64,000 nt of DNA. Source: Prosthecodimorpha staleyi (GTDB lineage: Bacteria > Pseudomonadota > Alphaproteobacteria > Rhizobiales > Ancalomicrobiaceae). Each line of letters opens with the position of its first letter. The first letter of the stretch is position 1. The notes beneath the pieces were generated by a model, which was not told the DNA's origin, searched no databases, and worked only from the letters and a program-made list of their open reading frames with translations. The DNA is taken from positions 109,152 to 173,151 of the forward strand of contig NZ_JAHHZF010000013.1 in assembly GCF_018729455.1 (NCBI RefSeq). The letters are read 5' to 3'. The position numbers and the translations under genes are program-made. Of the stretch, positions 27,048 through 39,122 are shown one piece after another.

Positions 27048-28312
27048 ATGGCGGAACGTTCGGGTCCAAGCGGCCCCCTCTCCAGGACCGCGATGGCCTA
27101 TGTGCTGGCCGGCGGTCGCGGCAGCCGCCTGATCGAACTGACCGACCGGCGCGCCAAGCCGGCGGTCTATTTCGGCGGCAAGTCGCGCATCATCGACTTC
27201 GCCCTGTCGAACGCGCTCAATTCCGGCATCCGCCGCATCGGCGTCGCCACCCAGTACAAGGCGCACAGTCTGATCCGGCATCTCCAGCGCGGCTGGAACT
27301 TCTTCCGCCCGGAGCGCAACGAGAGCTTCGACATCCTGCCGGCAAGCCAGCGCGTCTCGGAAGATCACTGGTACGAAGGCACCGCCGACGCGGTCTACCA
27401 GAACATCGACATCATCCGGGACTACGAGCCGCGCCACATCGTCATCCTGGCCGGCGATCACATCTACAAGCAGGACTACGAACTGATGCTGCAGCAGCAC
27501 TGCGAGCAGAGCGCCGACGTGACGGTCGGCTGCCTCGAAGTGCCGCGCAAGGATGCGACCGGCTTCGGCGTGATGCATGTCGACGCCGAGGACCGGATCA
27601 TCGATTTCGTCGAGAAGCCGAAGGATCCGCCCGCCATGCCGGGCCGGCCCGACATGGCGCTGGCCTCGATGGGCATCTATGTCTTCGACACCAAGTTCCT
27701 GTTCGACCAGTTGGAACGCGATGCCGCGACGCCCGGGTCGAGCCGCGATTTCGGCAAGGACATCATCCCCTACATCGTCAAGCACGGGAAGGCGGTCGCG
27801 CACCACTTCTCCCGCTCCTGCGTCCGCTCCTCCAAGGAGGCCGCGCCCTATTGGCGCGATGTCGGCACCGTCGACGCCTATTGGGAGGCCAATATCGACC
27901 TGACCGACGTGGTGCCGGATCTCGACCTCTACGACCGGGAATGGCCGATCTGGACCTATGGCGAGATCACGCCGCCGGCCAAGTTCGTCCATGACGAGGA
28001 GGGCCGGCGCGGGCAGGCGGTCTCCTCGCTGGTCTCCGGCGGCTGTATCGTGTCGGGCGCCAATCTGCGCCGGTCGCTGCTGTTCACCGGCGTGCGGGTC
28101 AATTCCTACTCGCATATCGAGAATGCGGTCATCCTGCCCTATGTCGATGTCGGCCGTTCATCGACCCTGCGCAATGTTGTGGTCGATCGCGGCGTCGTCA
28201 TTCCCGAAGGCCTCGTCGTCGGCGAGGATCCGGTGCTCGACGCCCAGCGTTTCCGCCGGACCGAGAAGGGCATATGTTTGATTACCCAACCGATGATCGA
28301 CCGTCTGCAGGC

Positions 28313-28316
<4 letters not shown>
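27048..28316 (+). CDS. glgC: Glucose-1-phosphate adenylyltransferase (ADP-glucose pyrophosphorylase)
   Basis: 422-residue enzyme making ADP-glucose from ATP and glucose-1-phosphate, the committed step of glycogen synthesis. Seen: the nucleotide-binding [20 protein letters not shown] with its catalytic Arg, [47 protein letters not shown], the sugar-binding IDFVEKP and SMGIYVFD, then the left-handed beta-helix end containing [20 protein letters not shown]. Length is normal. Its stop codon overlaps the glgA start (ATGA), so the two synthesis enzymes are translationally coupled. Confidence 0.97.
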
Positions 28317-31460
<3,144 letters not shown>

Positions 31461-31512
31461 CCGGCTGACCAGCGGGATCGTTCGCCCCCACGAGGCCCCA
31501 CCCCAGCGAGGA

Positions 31513-34500
31513 TTGCCGCGCATGACCGACCGTCCGCCGAGCCGCCCCGAACCGCTCGGCGTCACGGTGGCGGCCGGCGGGGCGCATGTCGCCGTGCCGT
31601 CGGTCCATGCGACGGCGATCGATGTCTGTGTCTATCCGCCGTTCGATCCGGCCGTGCCCGACCGCGAACTCGGCCGGGTCCGGCTGGAGGGGCGCACCGG
31701 GGCCGTCCATCACGGCTTCGTGGCCGGGCTGGAACCCGGCCTGCGCTACGGCCTGCGCGCGCATGGGCCCTGGGACCCGGCCACCGGCCATCGCTTCAAT
31801 CCGGCCAAGCTGCTGCTCGATCCCTGGGCGACCCGGCTCGACCGGGTTGCCCCGCTCGCCCCGGAAATGTTCGACCGGCGCGCGGCGGGCGCCCCCCATG
31901 ACGACGCCGACAGCGGGCCGATGGTCGCCAAGGCGGTGGTCGAGCCGGCCTTCGTGCCGCCATCGGCGGTGCCGCCGCCGGCGCTGCCGCGTCCTGCCTT
32001 CCGCTGGCGCGACGCGGTGGTCTACGAACTGCATGTGCGCGGCTTCACGCGGGCCCATCCGGACGTGCCGGAGGCGATCCGCGGCACCTTCGCGGGCCTC
32101 GCCCATCCGGCCGCGATCGCCCATCTGGTCCGGCTCGGGATCACGGCGGTCGAGATCATGCCGGCCGCGGCCTGGCTCGACGAACGCCACCTGGCCCCGC
32201 TCGGGCTGACCAACTACTGGGGCTACAACCCGATCGCGCTGTGCGCACCCGATCCGCGCCTGGCGCCGACCGGCTGGGCCGAGATCCGTGCCGCGACCGA
32301 CGCGCTGCACGCGGCCGGCATCGCGGCGATCCTGGACGTGGTCCTGAACCACACGGGCGAGAGCGACCGCCTCGGGCCGACCGTCTCGCTGCGCGGGCTC
32401 GACAACGCCACCTGGTACCGGCTCGTGCCCGGCGCGCCGGCCGACTATCTGAACGACACCGGCTGCGGCAACATGCTGGCGCTGGACCGGTCGATCCCGC
32501 TCCGGCTGGCGCTCGATTCGCTGCGGCTCTGGGTCGCGCGCGGCGGCTTCGACGGCTTCCGCTACGATCTCGCCACCACCCTCGCCCGGCGCCCGGACGG
32601 CTTCGACCCGGACGCGCCGCTCCTCGCCGCGATCGCGCAGGATCCGCTGCTGCGCGACTGCGTCCACATCGCCGAGCCCTGGGACATCGGCCCGGGCGGG
32701 CACCAGCTCGGCCGCTTCCCCGACGCCTGGGGCGAGTGGAACGACCGCTACCGCGACACGGTGCGCCGCCTCTGGCGCGGCGACGGCGGGATGGTCGGTG
32801 CGCTGGCGACCCGCTTCGCCGGCTCCGCCGACATCTTCGCCGGCCGTTTCCGGCCGCTCTCGCGCAGCCTCAACTTCGTCACCGCCCATGACGGCTTCAC
32901 GCTCGCCGATCTCGTCGCCCATGCCGGCAAGCACAACGGCGCCAATGGCGAAGACAATCGCGACGGCACCAACGACAATTCGTCCTGGAACCACGGCGTC
33001 GAGGGGGCGACCGGCGATCCCGCGATCCAGGCCGCGCGCCGGGGCGACGTGCGGGCTCTGCTCGCCACTCTGATCCTGTCGCGCGGCACGCCGATGCTCG
33101 CCATGGGCGACGAACTCGGCCGCAGCCAGGCCGGCAACAACAATGCCTATGCGCAGGACAATGCGCTGTCCTGGGTCGATTGGGGGGCCGCCGACCGGGA
33201 CCTGGCCGCCTTCGCGGGCCACCTGATCGCGCTGCGCAAGGCCCATCCGGTGCTGACCCGCGAGGCGCCGCTGACCGGCGGGCCGGTCGACGAGACCGGA
33301 ATTCCCGATGTGGTCTGGCTGCGGCCCGACGGCGGCGCGCTGGCCGACTGGGAATGGCAGGCGCCGGCCACCCGCGCCCTGGTCGCTGCGCTCTATGCGC
33401 CGGCGGAAGACGGCCGTCCGGCAAGCCGGGCCGTGGTCGTGCTGCATGCCGGGCCGGATCCGTTCGTGCTGACCCTGCCCGAGCCGCGCGAGGGCTTCGC
33501 CTGGACCCGCGCACTCGACACGGCCGACCCGGCCGCTGCGCCGGCTTCGGCCGGCTCCGGTCTCGCCGTCGCGCCGCGCTCGGTCGTGCTCGCGGTCGAG
33601 ACCGTGGCGGAGGCGGGCGGAGGGGCGGGCATGCGCCGGCCCGCCGACGGCGCCGCGCTCGACCGGCTGGCCGCCGCTGCCGGCATCGCGCCGGACTGGT
33701 GGGACATCGACGGCCGCAATCACCGTGTTCCCGACGACACCCGCCGCGCCCTGCTCGCCGCGATGCGCCTGCCCGCGGGCACGACCGGAGAGGCGCGCGA
33801 CAGCCTCGCCCGCCTGGTCGCGGAGACCAGCGCGCGCGACCTGCCGCTCGCCGTCACGGTCCGGGAGGGCGAGCCCGCGCGGCTGCGGCTCGGACCGGGG
33901 CTCGCCGAGAGCTTCCGGAGGCTCGATCTGGTGGTGGAGACCGAGGCGGGCGCGATCGAGACGATCGCGATCGCGCCGGGCGACGGCGTACGGGAGACCA
34001 TCACGGCGGCCGACGGACGGCAGATCGCGACGCGGCTGGTGACGCTGCCGGCGCTGCCGCTCGGCCGCCATCGCATCCGGCTCGCCGACCGGCCCGAGAT
34101 GGCCGCCCACTGGGCGGTCGTACCGGCGCGCTGCCACCAGCCGGAAGCGCTGACCGGCGGCGCGCGCCGCTTCGGCATCGCCGCCCATCTCTACACGCTG
34201 CGCCGGGCCGGCGACGCCGGCATCGGCGATTTCACCACGCTGGCGAGGCTGGCCGAACGGGCCGCCCACTATGGCGCGGCGACGATCGGCCTCAACCCGC
34301 TGCATGCCCTGTTCGAGACCGAGCCGGAGCGCGCCAGCCCCTACAGCCCGACCGACCGGCGCTTCCTCGATCCGCTCTACATCGACCTCGCCGCCCTGCC
34401 GGAGGCCCTGCTGACGCCGTCCGTCCGCGCCGCGCTCGACGCCGAGGCGGGGCTCCTCGCCGCGGCTTCGGCGCGCAGCGCGGTCGACTATGCCGGGCTG

Positions 34501-35787
34501 CGCGCGGCCAAGGTCCGGGTGCTGGCATTGGCTCACCAGGCTTTCGAGATTGCCGCGGCTACCGGCGGCGGCGGGCCGCTGGCTGCGGCCTTCGAGGATT
34601 TCGTCCGCGCCCAGGGACCGGCGCTGCAGCATTTCGCGCTGCATCAGGCGATCGTCGCGGCGACCGGCATCGACGACTGGCACGCCTGGCCGGCCGGCCT
34701 CACCCGGCCGGATGCCGCCGGCACGGCGGATTTCTCCGCCCGCCATAAAGGCCGGCTGCGCTTCGTCGCGTTCCAGCAATTCCTGGCCGACCGGCAGCTC
34801 GCCGAGGCCGACCGGCGCGCGCGTGCGGCCGGGCTGGCGCTCGGCTTCTATCGCGACCTGGCGGTCGGCTGCGCGCCCGACGGCGCCGAGGCCTGGTCGG
34901 AGCAGGACCGGCTGATGACCGGCGTCTCGATCGGCGCGCCGCCCGATCCCTTCTCGGCCGCCGGCCAGGTCTGGTGCCTGCCCGCGCCCGACCCGCTCGG
35001 CTTGGCGCGCGACGGCTATCGCGGCTTCGGCCAGCTGATCGCCGCCAACATGGCCCATGCCGGGGCGCTCCGGATCGACCATGTGCTTGGCCTGAGGCGC
35101 CTGTTCCTGGTGCCCGACGGCGCGACCGGGCGGGAGGGCGCCTATCTGGCGCAGCCGGCCGACGATCTCCTCGGCCATCTGGCGCTGGAGAGCCGGCGCG
35201 CCGGCACGCTGGTGGTCGGCGAGGATCTCGGCACCGTGCCCGAAGGCTTCCGCGAGCAGCTCGACCATGCCGGCCTGCTGTCCTATCGAGTGTTGTGGTT
35301 CGAGCGTGCGGGCGACGGCTTCGTGCCGCCGGAGCACTATCCGGCACGCGCGGCCGCCTGCGTCTCGACCCACGACCTGCCGACGCTGGCCGGCTGGTGG
35401 TCCGGCGCCGATATCGACGAGGACCTGGCGCTCGGCCGGCTCGCCGCTGACGCCGAATCCGCGGCGCGGGCACGGCGCGCGGCGGATCGGCAGCGCCTGG
35501 TCGCGATGCTGGCGGCGAGCAGGCATCTGGCCGCGCCGGTCGACCCGGAGGGGCCGTTCGGCCCCGCAATCGCGGCGGCCGTGCACGGCTATGTGGCGGC
35601 GACGCCGTCGGTTCTGGCCCTCGTCCAGGCCGACGATCTCGCCGGCGAGACCGCGGCCGTCAACCTGCCGGGAACCGATCGCGAGCGCCCCAACTGGCGC
35701 CGCCGCCTGGCGCTGCCGGTCGAGCATCTGTTCGAATCGGAGCTGGCCCGGGCGATCCTCGACCGCATGGCGGATCGCCGGGCCTGA
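31513..35787 (+). CDS. Fused glycogen debranching enzyme (GlgX) and 4-alpha-glucanotransferase (MalQ)
   Basis: 1424-residue protein joining two full enzymes. Residues ~1-700 are a GlgX-type GH13 debranching enzyme with an N-terminal CBM48-like domain. Its nucleophile is Asp352 (GFRYDLATTLAR), acid/base Glu388 (HIAEPWDIGPGG) and third Asp460 (VTAHDGFTLADL). GlgX also shows NGANGEDNRDGTNDNSSWN. Residues ~707-1424 are a GH77 glucanotransferase beginning LDRLAAAAGIAPDWWDI, with nucleophile Asp1189 (LRIDHVLGL), Glu1237 (VVGEDLGTVPEGF) and Asp1288 (STHDLPTLAGWW). All six catalytic acids are present. At the junction an in-frame ATG (33631, codon 707) follows GGAGG seven bases upstream, so a separate MalQ product is possible. 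In many relatives the two genes are separate neighbours. Together they would trim glycogen branches and recycle short maltodextrins. Confidence 0.92.
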   Translation: MPRMTDRPPSRPEPLGVTVAAGGAHVAVPSVHATAIDVCVYPPFDPAVPDRELGRVRLEGRTGAVHHGFVAGLEPGLRYGLRAHGPWDPATGHRFNPAKLLLDPWATRLDRVAPLAPEMFDRRAAGAPHDDADSGPMVAKAVVEPAFVPPSAVPPPALPRPAFRWRDAVVYELHVRGFTRAHPDVPEAIRGTFAGLAHPAAIAHLVRLGITAVEIMPAAAWLDERHLAPLGLTNYWGYNPIALCAPDPRLAPTGWAEIRAATDALHAAGIAAILDVVLNHTGESDRLGPTVSLRGLDNATWYRLVPGAPADYLNDTGCGNMLALDRSIPLRLALDSLRLWVARGGFDGFRYDLATTLARRPDGFDPDAPLLAAIAQDPLLRDCVHIAEPWDIGPGGHQLGRFPDAWGEWNDRYRDTVRRLWRGDGGMVGALATRFAGSADIFAGRFRPLSRSLNFVTAHDGFTLADLVAHAGKHNGANGEDNRDGTNDNSSWNHGVEGATGDPAIQAARRGDVRALLATLILSRGTPMLAMGDELGRSQAGNNNAYAQDNALSWVDWGAADRDLAAFAGHLIALRKAHPVLTREAPLTGGPVDETGIPDVVWLRPDGGALADWEWQAPATRALVAALYAPAEDGRPASRAVVVLHAGPDPFVLTLPEPREGFAWTRALDTADPAAAPASAGSGLAVAPRSVVLAVETVAEAGGGAGMRRPADGAALDRLAAAAGIAPDWWDIDGRNHRVPDDTRRALLAAMRLPAGTTGEARDSLARLVAETSARDLPLAVTVREGEPARLRLGPGLAESFRRLDLVVETEAGAIETIAIAPGDGVRETITAADGRQIATRLVTLPALPLGRHRIRLADRPEMAAHWAVVPARCHQPEALTGGARRFGIAAHLYTLRRAGDAGIGDFTTLARLAERAAHYGAATIGLNPLHALFETEPERASPYSPTDRRFLDPLYIDLAALPEALLTPSVRAALDAEAGLLAAASARSAVDYAGLRAAKVRVLALAHQAFEIAAATGGGGPLAAAFEDFVRAQGPALQHFALHQAIVAATGIDDWHAWPAGLTRPDAAGTADFSARHKGRLRFVAFQQFLADRQLAEADRRARAAGLALGFYRDLAVGCAPDGAEAWSEQDRLMTGVSIGAPPDPFSAAGQVWCLPAPDPLGLARDGYRGFGQLIAANMAHAGALRIDHVLGLRRLFLVPDGATGREGAYLAQPADDLLGHLALESRRAGTLVVGEDLGTVPEGFREQLDHAGLLSYRVLWFERAGDGFVPPEHYPARAAACVSTHDLPTLAGWWSGADIDEDLALGRLAADAESAARARRAADRQRLVAMLAASRHLAAPVDPEGPFGPAIAAAVHGYVAATPSVLALVQADDLAGETAAVNLPGTDRERPNWRRRLALPVEHLFESELARAILDRMADRRA

Positions 35788-35882
35788 CCTATTGGGCTTG
35801 CGGCGCGCCGGGCCGGCGCCATTTGTGGCGGTCGGGCCGGGGCGATATAGTTCGCCGGCCTTATGCCGCAGGAGTCGCCGCC

Positions 35883-36074
35883 ATGGCCTTCGTCGAGGAC
35901 GATCGCCCCAAGAAGAAGCTCAGCCACGAGATCGGGCAGGATCTGTCGCTGCTCTCGGTCGGCGACCTGGAGGAGCGTATCGCGCTGCTGCAGGCCGAGA
36001 TCCTGCGCCTGGAGGAGGCCGTCAAGGCCCGTCACCGGACCCGTTCGGCGGCCGATTCGGTCTTCAAGATATGA
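35883..36074 (+). CDS. DUF1192 family small protein
   Basis: 63-residue protein of the alphaproteobacterial DUF1192 family. It has the typical DRPKKKLSHEIGQDLSLLSV start, then a coiled-coil-like LEERIALLQAEILRLEEAV and a short basic tail. The ATG at 35883 fits the family start; the 20 upstream in-frame codons are leader. The function of DUF1192 proteins is not established. Its TGA stop overlaps the proposed recF ATG at 36071 (ATGA), suggesting coupling. It is usually found near other housekeeping genes in this group. Confidence 0.85.
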   Translation: MAFVEDDRPKKKLSHEIGQDLSLLSVGDLEERIALLQAEILRLEEAVKARHRTRSAADSVFKI

Positions 36075-37471
36075 CGCACCCGGCGCGGGACCGCGCCATG
36101 GCAGAGACTTCGCGGGACCGCGCCATGGCAGAGACTTCGCGGGACCGCGCCATGGCAGAGACTTCGCGGGACCGCGCCATGGAAGAGTCTTTGCGCGAGC
36201 CCGCCATCGCGGCGAAGTCGCCGGAGCCCGCCCTCGAGGCTTCGGGGGAACTCGGCCCGGAAGCGGCCCCGCGCGAAGGCGGCGGAGTGGAAGCCTCCCG
36301 CGCGCCCGGCGTGCCGGCGCGGGTCGCCGTGACCGGGCTGAAGCTGGCCGATTTCCGCAACTACGCGGCGCTGTCGCTCGACCTCGACGAACGCCATGTC
36401 GTGCTGGCCGGCGATAACGGTGCCGGCAAGACCAACCTGATCGAGGCGGTGTCGCTGCTCTCGCCGGGGCGCGGCCTCAGGCGGGCGACACTCGACGAGA
36501 TGGCCCGCACCGGTGCCGGCGGCACCTTCGCGGTCGCTGCCGTTCTGGACGGACCGGACGGGGCGGTCCGGATCGGCACCGGCGTGACCGAGCCGGATGC
36601 GGCGGCGGGCGAGCGCAGCCGGCGCGTGCGCATCGACGGCACGGCGCAGAAGAGCGCCGAGGCCATGCTCGATCATATCCGCGTGCTCTGGCTGACACCG
36701 GCCTCCGACGGGCTGTTCACCGGCCCGGCCTCGGAGCGCCGCCGCTTTCTCGACCGGCTCGTGCTGGCGCTCGATCCGGCCCACGGCACCCGCGTGGCCG
36801 CCTTCGAGCGGGCCATGCGCGGGCGCAACCGGCTCATCGAGGAGGGCATGCGCGATCCCGGCTGGCTCGACGCGATCGAGGCGCAGATGGCCGAACTCGG
36901 CTCGGCCATCGCGGCGGCGCGGGTCGAGGCGGTCGCGTGCCTCGCCGGGCTGATCGCGGCGACGCGCGAGGATCACGGCGCCTTCCCGCATGCCGAACTG
37001 GCGCTCGAAGGCGAGATCGAGGCGCTGGCCGCGGCCTCCGGGCCGGCCGGCGTGGTCGAGGACCGCTACCGCGCCATCCTGGCCGGTGCGCGCGAGCGCG
37101 ACCGGGCGGCCGGCCGGACGCTCGACGGGCCGCACCGGGCCGATCTCAGGGTCCTGCACGGGCCGAAGCAGATGCCGGCCGAGCTGTCCTCGACCGGCGA
37201 GCAGAAGGCGCTGCTGCTCGGCCTCGTGCTCGCCCATGCGCGCCTCGTCGGCGCCACCGTCGGCCGCGCGCCGCTGCTGCTGCTCGACGAGGTCGCGGCC
37301 CATCTCGACGGCCGGCGCCGGGCGGCGCTGTTCGACGTGCTCGACAGTCTCGGCGGCCAGTGCTGGCTGACCGGCACCGATGCGGCCGTCTTCGCGCCGC
37401 TCGGGGCCCGCGCGCAGGTGTTCGAAGTCGCCGCCGGCCGCGTGCTACCGGGCGCGGGGTCGACGCGATGA
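36071..37471 (+). CDS. recF: DNA replication and repair protein RecF, with repeat-bearing N-terminal extension
   Basis: 466-residue SMC-like ATPase that helps load RecA at gapped DNA. The RecF core starts near residue 86 (VTGLKLADFRNYAALSLDLD), then Walker A AGDNGAGKTNLIEAV, ASERRRFLDRLV, LDGPHRADL, the ABC signature LSSTGEQKALLLGLVLAHAR and Walker B LLLLDEVAAHLD. The core is about 380 residues, normal for RecF. The first ~85 residues are extra and contain three perfect copies of RDRAMAETS, encoded by a 27-bp tandem repeat, and a degenerate fourth. Every repeat holds an in-frame ATG, so the true start may lie further in (for example at 36179, MEESLREP). The first ATG overlaps the DUF1192 stop. 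It is not next to dnaN or gyrB, unlike the usual recF locus. Confidence 0.9.
   Translation: MTHPARDRAMAETSRDRAMAETSRDRAMAETSRDRAMEESLREPAIAAKSPEPALEASGELGPEAAPREGGGVEASRAPGVPARVAVTGLKLADFRNYAALSLDLDERHVVLAGDNGAGKTNLIEAVSLLSPGRGLRRATLDEMARTGAGGTFAVAAVLDGPDGAVRIGTGVTEPDAAAGERSRRVRIDGTAQKSAEAMLDHIRVLWLTPASDGLFTGPASERRRFLDRLVLALDPAHGTRVAAFERAMRGRNRLIEEGMRDPGWLDAIEAQMAELGSAIAAARVEAVACLAGLIAATREDHGAFPHAELALEGEIEALAAASGPAGVVEDRYRAILAGARERDRAAGRTLDGPHRADLRVLHGPKQMPAELSSTGEQKALLLGLVLAHARLVGATVGRAPLLLLDEVAAHLDGRRRAALFDVLDSLGGQCWLTGTDAAVFAPLGARAQVFEVAAGRVLPGAGSTR
36085..36191 (+). repeat. 27-bp tandem repeat in the 5' end of recF
   Basis: Three identical, head-to-tail 27-base units (36085-36111, 36112-36138, 36139-36165), then a fourth that matches for 17 bases and degenerates. 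The unit length is a multiple of three, so the frame is kept and each copy encodes RDRAMAETS. Identical copies imply recent slippage or unequal exchange. Confidence 0.95.
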
Positions 37472-37515
37472 AGGGGCCGGCGCGATGACGGGGCCGAAGC
37501 GATGACGGGGCCGGC
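37465..37515 (+). repeat. 17-bp tandem repeat forming a relay of overlapping start/stop codons
   Basis: Three 17-base copies of GCGATGACGGGGCCGAA-like sequence at 37465, 37482 and 37499. Each holds an ATGA. The ATG at 37468 overlaps the recF stop and encodes MKGPAR, whose stop overlaps the ATG at 37485. That one encodes MTGPKR, and its stop overlaps the ATG at 37502, the start of the DUF817 gene. Ribosomes could be handed on through two six-codon mini-ORFs. Confidence 0.8.
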
Positions 37516-38386
37516 CGGACCGGGCGGAGCGTCGCCCGAGCATGCGGTCGGCCGCTATCTGGAGCCGATGCGGCGGGCGATCCGCGGCGGCCTCGCGCGG
37601 CTGCCGGCGCCGCTCGCCGAATTCATCCTGTTCGGTCTGAAGCAGGCCTGGGCCTGCCTGTTCGCCGCGATCATGCTGGCGCTCCTGATCGGGACCAAGC
37701 TGATCTGGGATCCGGCCTGGCCGATCCACCGCTACGACGCGCTGTTCGTCGCCGCGCTCCTGGTCCAGGTCGCCATGCTGGCCTTCCGGATGGAGAGCTT
37801 CGACGAGTTGAAGGTGATCCTCGTCTATCACGTCGTCGGCACGATCATGGAGATCTTCAAGACCCACATGGGGTCGTGGTCCTATCCGGAGGCGGCGTGG
37901 ATCCGGATCGAGGGCGTGCCGCTGTTCACCGGCTTCATGTATGGCTGCGTCGGCAGCTACATGGCGCGCGCGATCCGCATCTTCGACATGCGCTTCACCC
38001 ACTATCCGCCGCTCTGGGCGACCGCGCTGCTGGCCGCCGCGATCTACGCCAACTTCTTCACCCACCACGTCTTCGTCGACCTGCGCTGGGCCCTGTTCGC
38101 CTGGACCTTCCTGCTGTTCTGGCGGGTGCGCATCTATTTCACCACCGACCGGCGCCCGCTCTGGATGCCGCTGCTGATCGCCGCCTTCCTGACCGCCTGC
38201 TTCCTCTGGGTGGCGGAGAATGTCGGGACGATCACCGGCACCTGGCTCTATCCGGGCCAGCACGGCGCCTGGAAACCGGTCTCCTTCTCCAAGCTCGGAT
38301 CGTGGTATCTGCTTCTCGTGATCAGTTTCGTGCTGGTCACGCTGGTCAACCGGCCCATGCCGCCCGACGACACCCGTGAGGTGTGA
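37502..38386 (+). CDS. DUF817 family integral membrane protein
   Basis: 294-residue membrane protein with about eight hydrophobic segments. It fits the DUF817 family, whose role is unknown. Characteristic segments are FGLKQAWACLFAAIMLALL, YHVVGTIMEIFKTHMGSWSY, the GVPLFTGFMYGCVGSYMARA region, ANFFTHHVFVDLRWALFAW and a polar loop NVGTITGTWLYPGQHGAW. The motifs MGSWSYPE and FTHH suggest a conserved cofactor- or substrate-binding site within the membrane. The start is chosen because it ends the ATGA relay after recF. LysE follows 42 bases later on the same strand. Confidence 0.85.
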   Translation: MTGPAGPGGASPEHAVGRYLEPMRRAIRGGLARLPAPLAEFILFGLKQAWACLFAAIMLALLIGTKLIWDPAWPIHRYDALFVAALLVQVAMLAFRMESFDELKVILVYHVVGTIMEIFKTHMGSWSYPEAAWIRIEGVPLFTGFMYGCVGSYMARAIRIFDMRFTHYPPLWATALLAAAIYANFFTHHVFVDLRWALFAWTFLLFWRVRIYFTTDRRPLWMPLLIAAFLTACFLWVAENVGTITGTWLYPGQHGAWKPVSFSKLGSWYLLLVISFVLVTLVNRPMPPDDTREV

Positions 38387-38428
38387 CCGGGCCGAGACCG
38401 GACAGGATCGCACCGGAGAGGGAACGCC

Positions 38429-39040
38429 ATGGAACCGACCGCGCTCGCCGCCTTCGCGCTGGCCCTGACGCTGGCCGCCGCCTCGCCCGGCCCCGGCATC
38501 GCGGCGGTGGTTGCCCGCGCACTCGGCGTCGGCTTCCGCGGCGCGGTGCCGATGGTGCTGGGTCTGGTGTTCGGCGATCTGGTCTACTTGAGCTTCGCCG
38601 CCTTCGGGCTGGCCGCCCTGGCGGCCTCGTTCGGAACCGTCTTCCTGGCGGTGAAATATGCCGGCGCGGCCTATCTGATCTGGCTGGCCGTCCGGCTGTG
38701 GCGGGCCGAGCCGAGCGCGCAGGCGGTCGGTGCGGTGGCGACCGGGCGGCCCTGGCGGACCTTCCTGGCCGGATTGTCGGTGACGCTCGGCAATCCGAAG
38801 GTGATGGTCTTCTATCTGGCGCTGCTGCCGAGCCTGATCGATCTCGAACGCCTGACCGCGCTCGGCTTCGCCGAACTGATCGCGGTGGTCATCGTCGTGC
38901 TGCTGGTCGTCGTCGGCGGCTATGCGGCCGCCGCCGCGCGGGCGCGCGACCTGTTCCGCAGCCCGCGCGCCATGAAGCTGATGAATCGCGGCGCCGGAAC
39001 CATGATGGCCGGCGCCGCCGTCGCGGTGGTGGCGAAGTAG
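38429..39040 (+). CDS. LysE family amino acid/metabolite exporter
   Basis: 203-residue transporter with six predicted membrane helices. LysE/RhtB signatures: the N-terminal ALTLAAASPGPGIAAVVARA with SPGP, GVGFRGAVPMVLGLVFGDLV, KYAGAAYLIWLAVRLWRAEP, FLAGLSVTLGNPKVMVFYLA with GNPK, and a C-terminal helix pair. Such proteins export amino acids or homoserine lactones; the substrate is not determined by the sequence. The ATG at 38429 follows GGAGAGGGAACGCC. It converges with pheT; the 82-base spacer holds two GC-rich hairpins. Confidence 0.88.
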   Translation: MEPTALAAFALALTLAAASPGPGIAAVVARALGVGFRGAVPMVLGLVFGDLVYLSFAAFGLAALAASFGTVFLAVKYAGAAYLIWLAVRLWRAEPSAQAVGAVATGRPWRTFLAGLSVTLGNPKVMVFYLALLPSLIDLERLTALGFAELIAVVIVVLLVVVGGYAAAAARARDLFRSPRAMKLMNRGAGTMMAGAAVAVVAK

Positions 39041-39085
39041 ACGGCGCCCCCGAACGGCGCGGCCGCGAAACAGTGCGGCCGTGAT

Positions 39086-39115
39086 CCGGCCGGTGCCCTG
39101 GGGGCGACCGGCCGG
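39086..39115. terminator. GC hairpin between convergent lysE and pheT genes
   Basis: Perfect 9-bp inverted repeat CCGGCCGGT (39086-39094) and ACCGGCCGG (39107-39115), with a 12-base loop. It lies 8 bases beyond the pheT stop and 46 beyond the lysE stop. There is no T tract, so it is at best a bidirectional hairpin that could stop RNA polymerase with Rho or protect 3' ends. A second hairpin, CGGCCGC/GCGGCCG, lies just to its left. Confidence 0.4.
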
Positions 39116-39122
39116 GTGCGGA

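Noticed and set aside
36085..36191. Short direct repeats resembling a CRISPR array
   Set aside because: The 27-base units are head to tail with no spacers, keep the recF reading frame and have no cas genes nearby.
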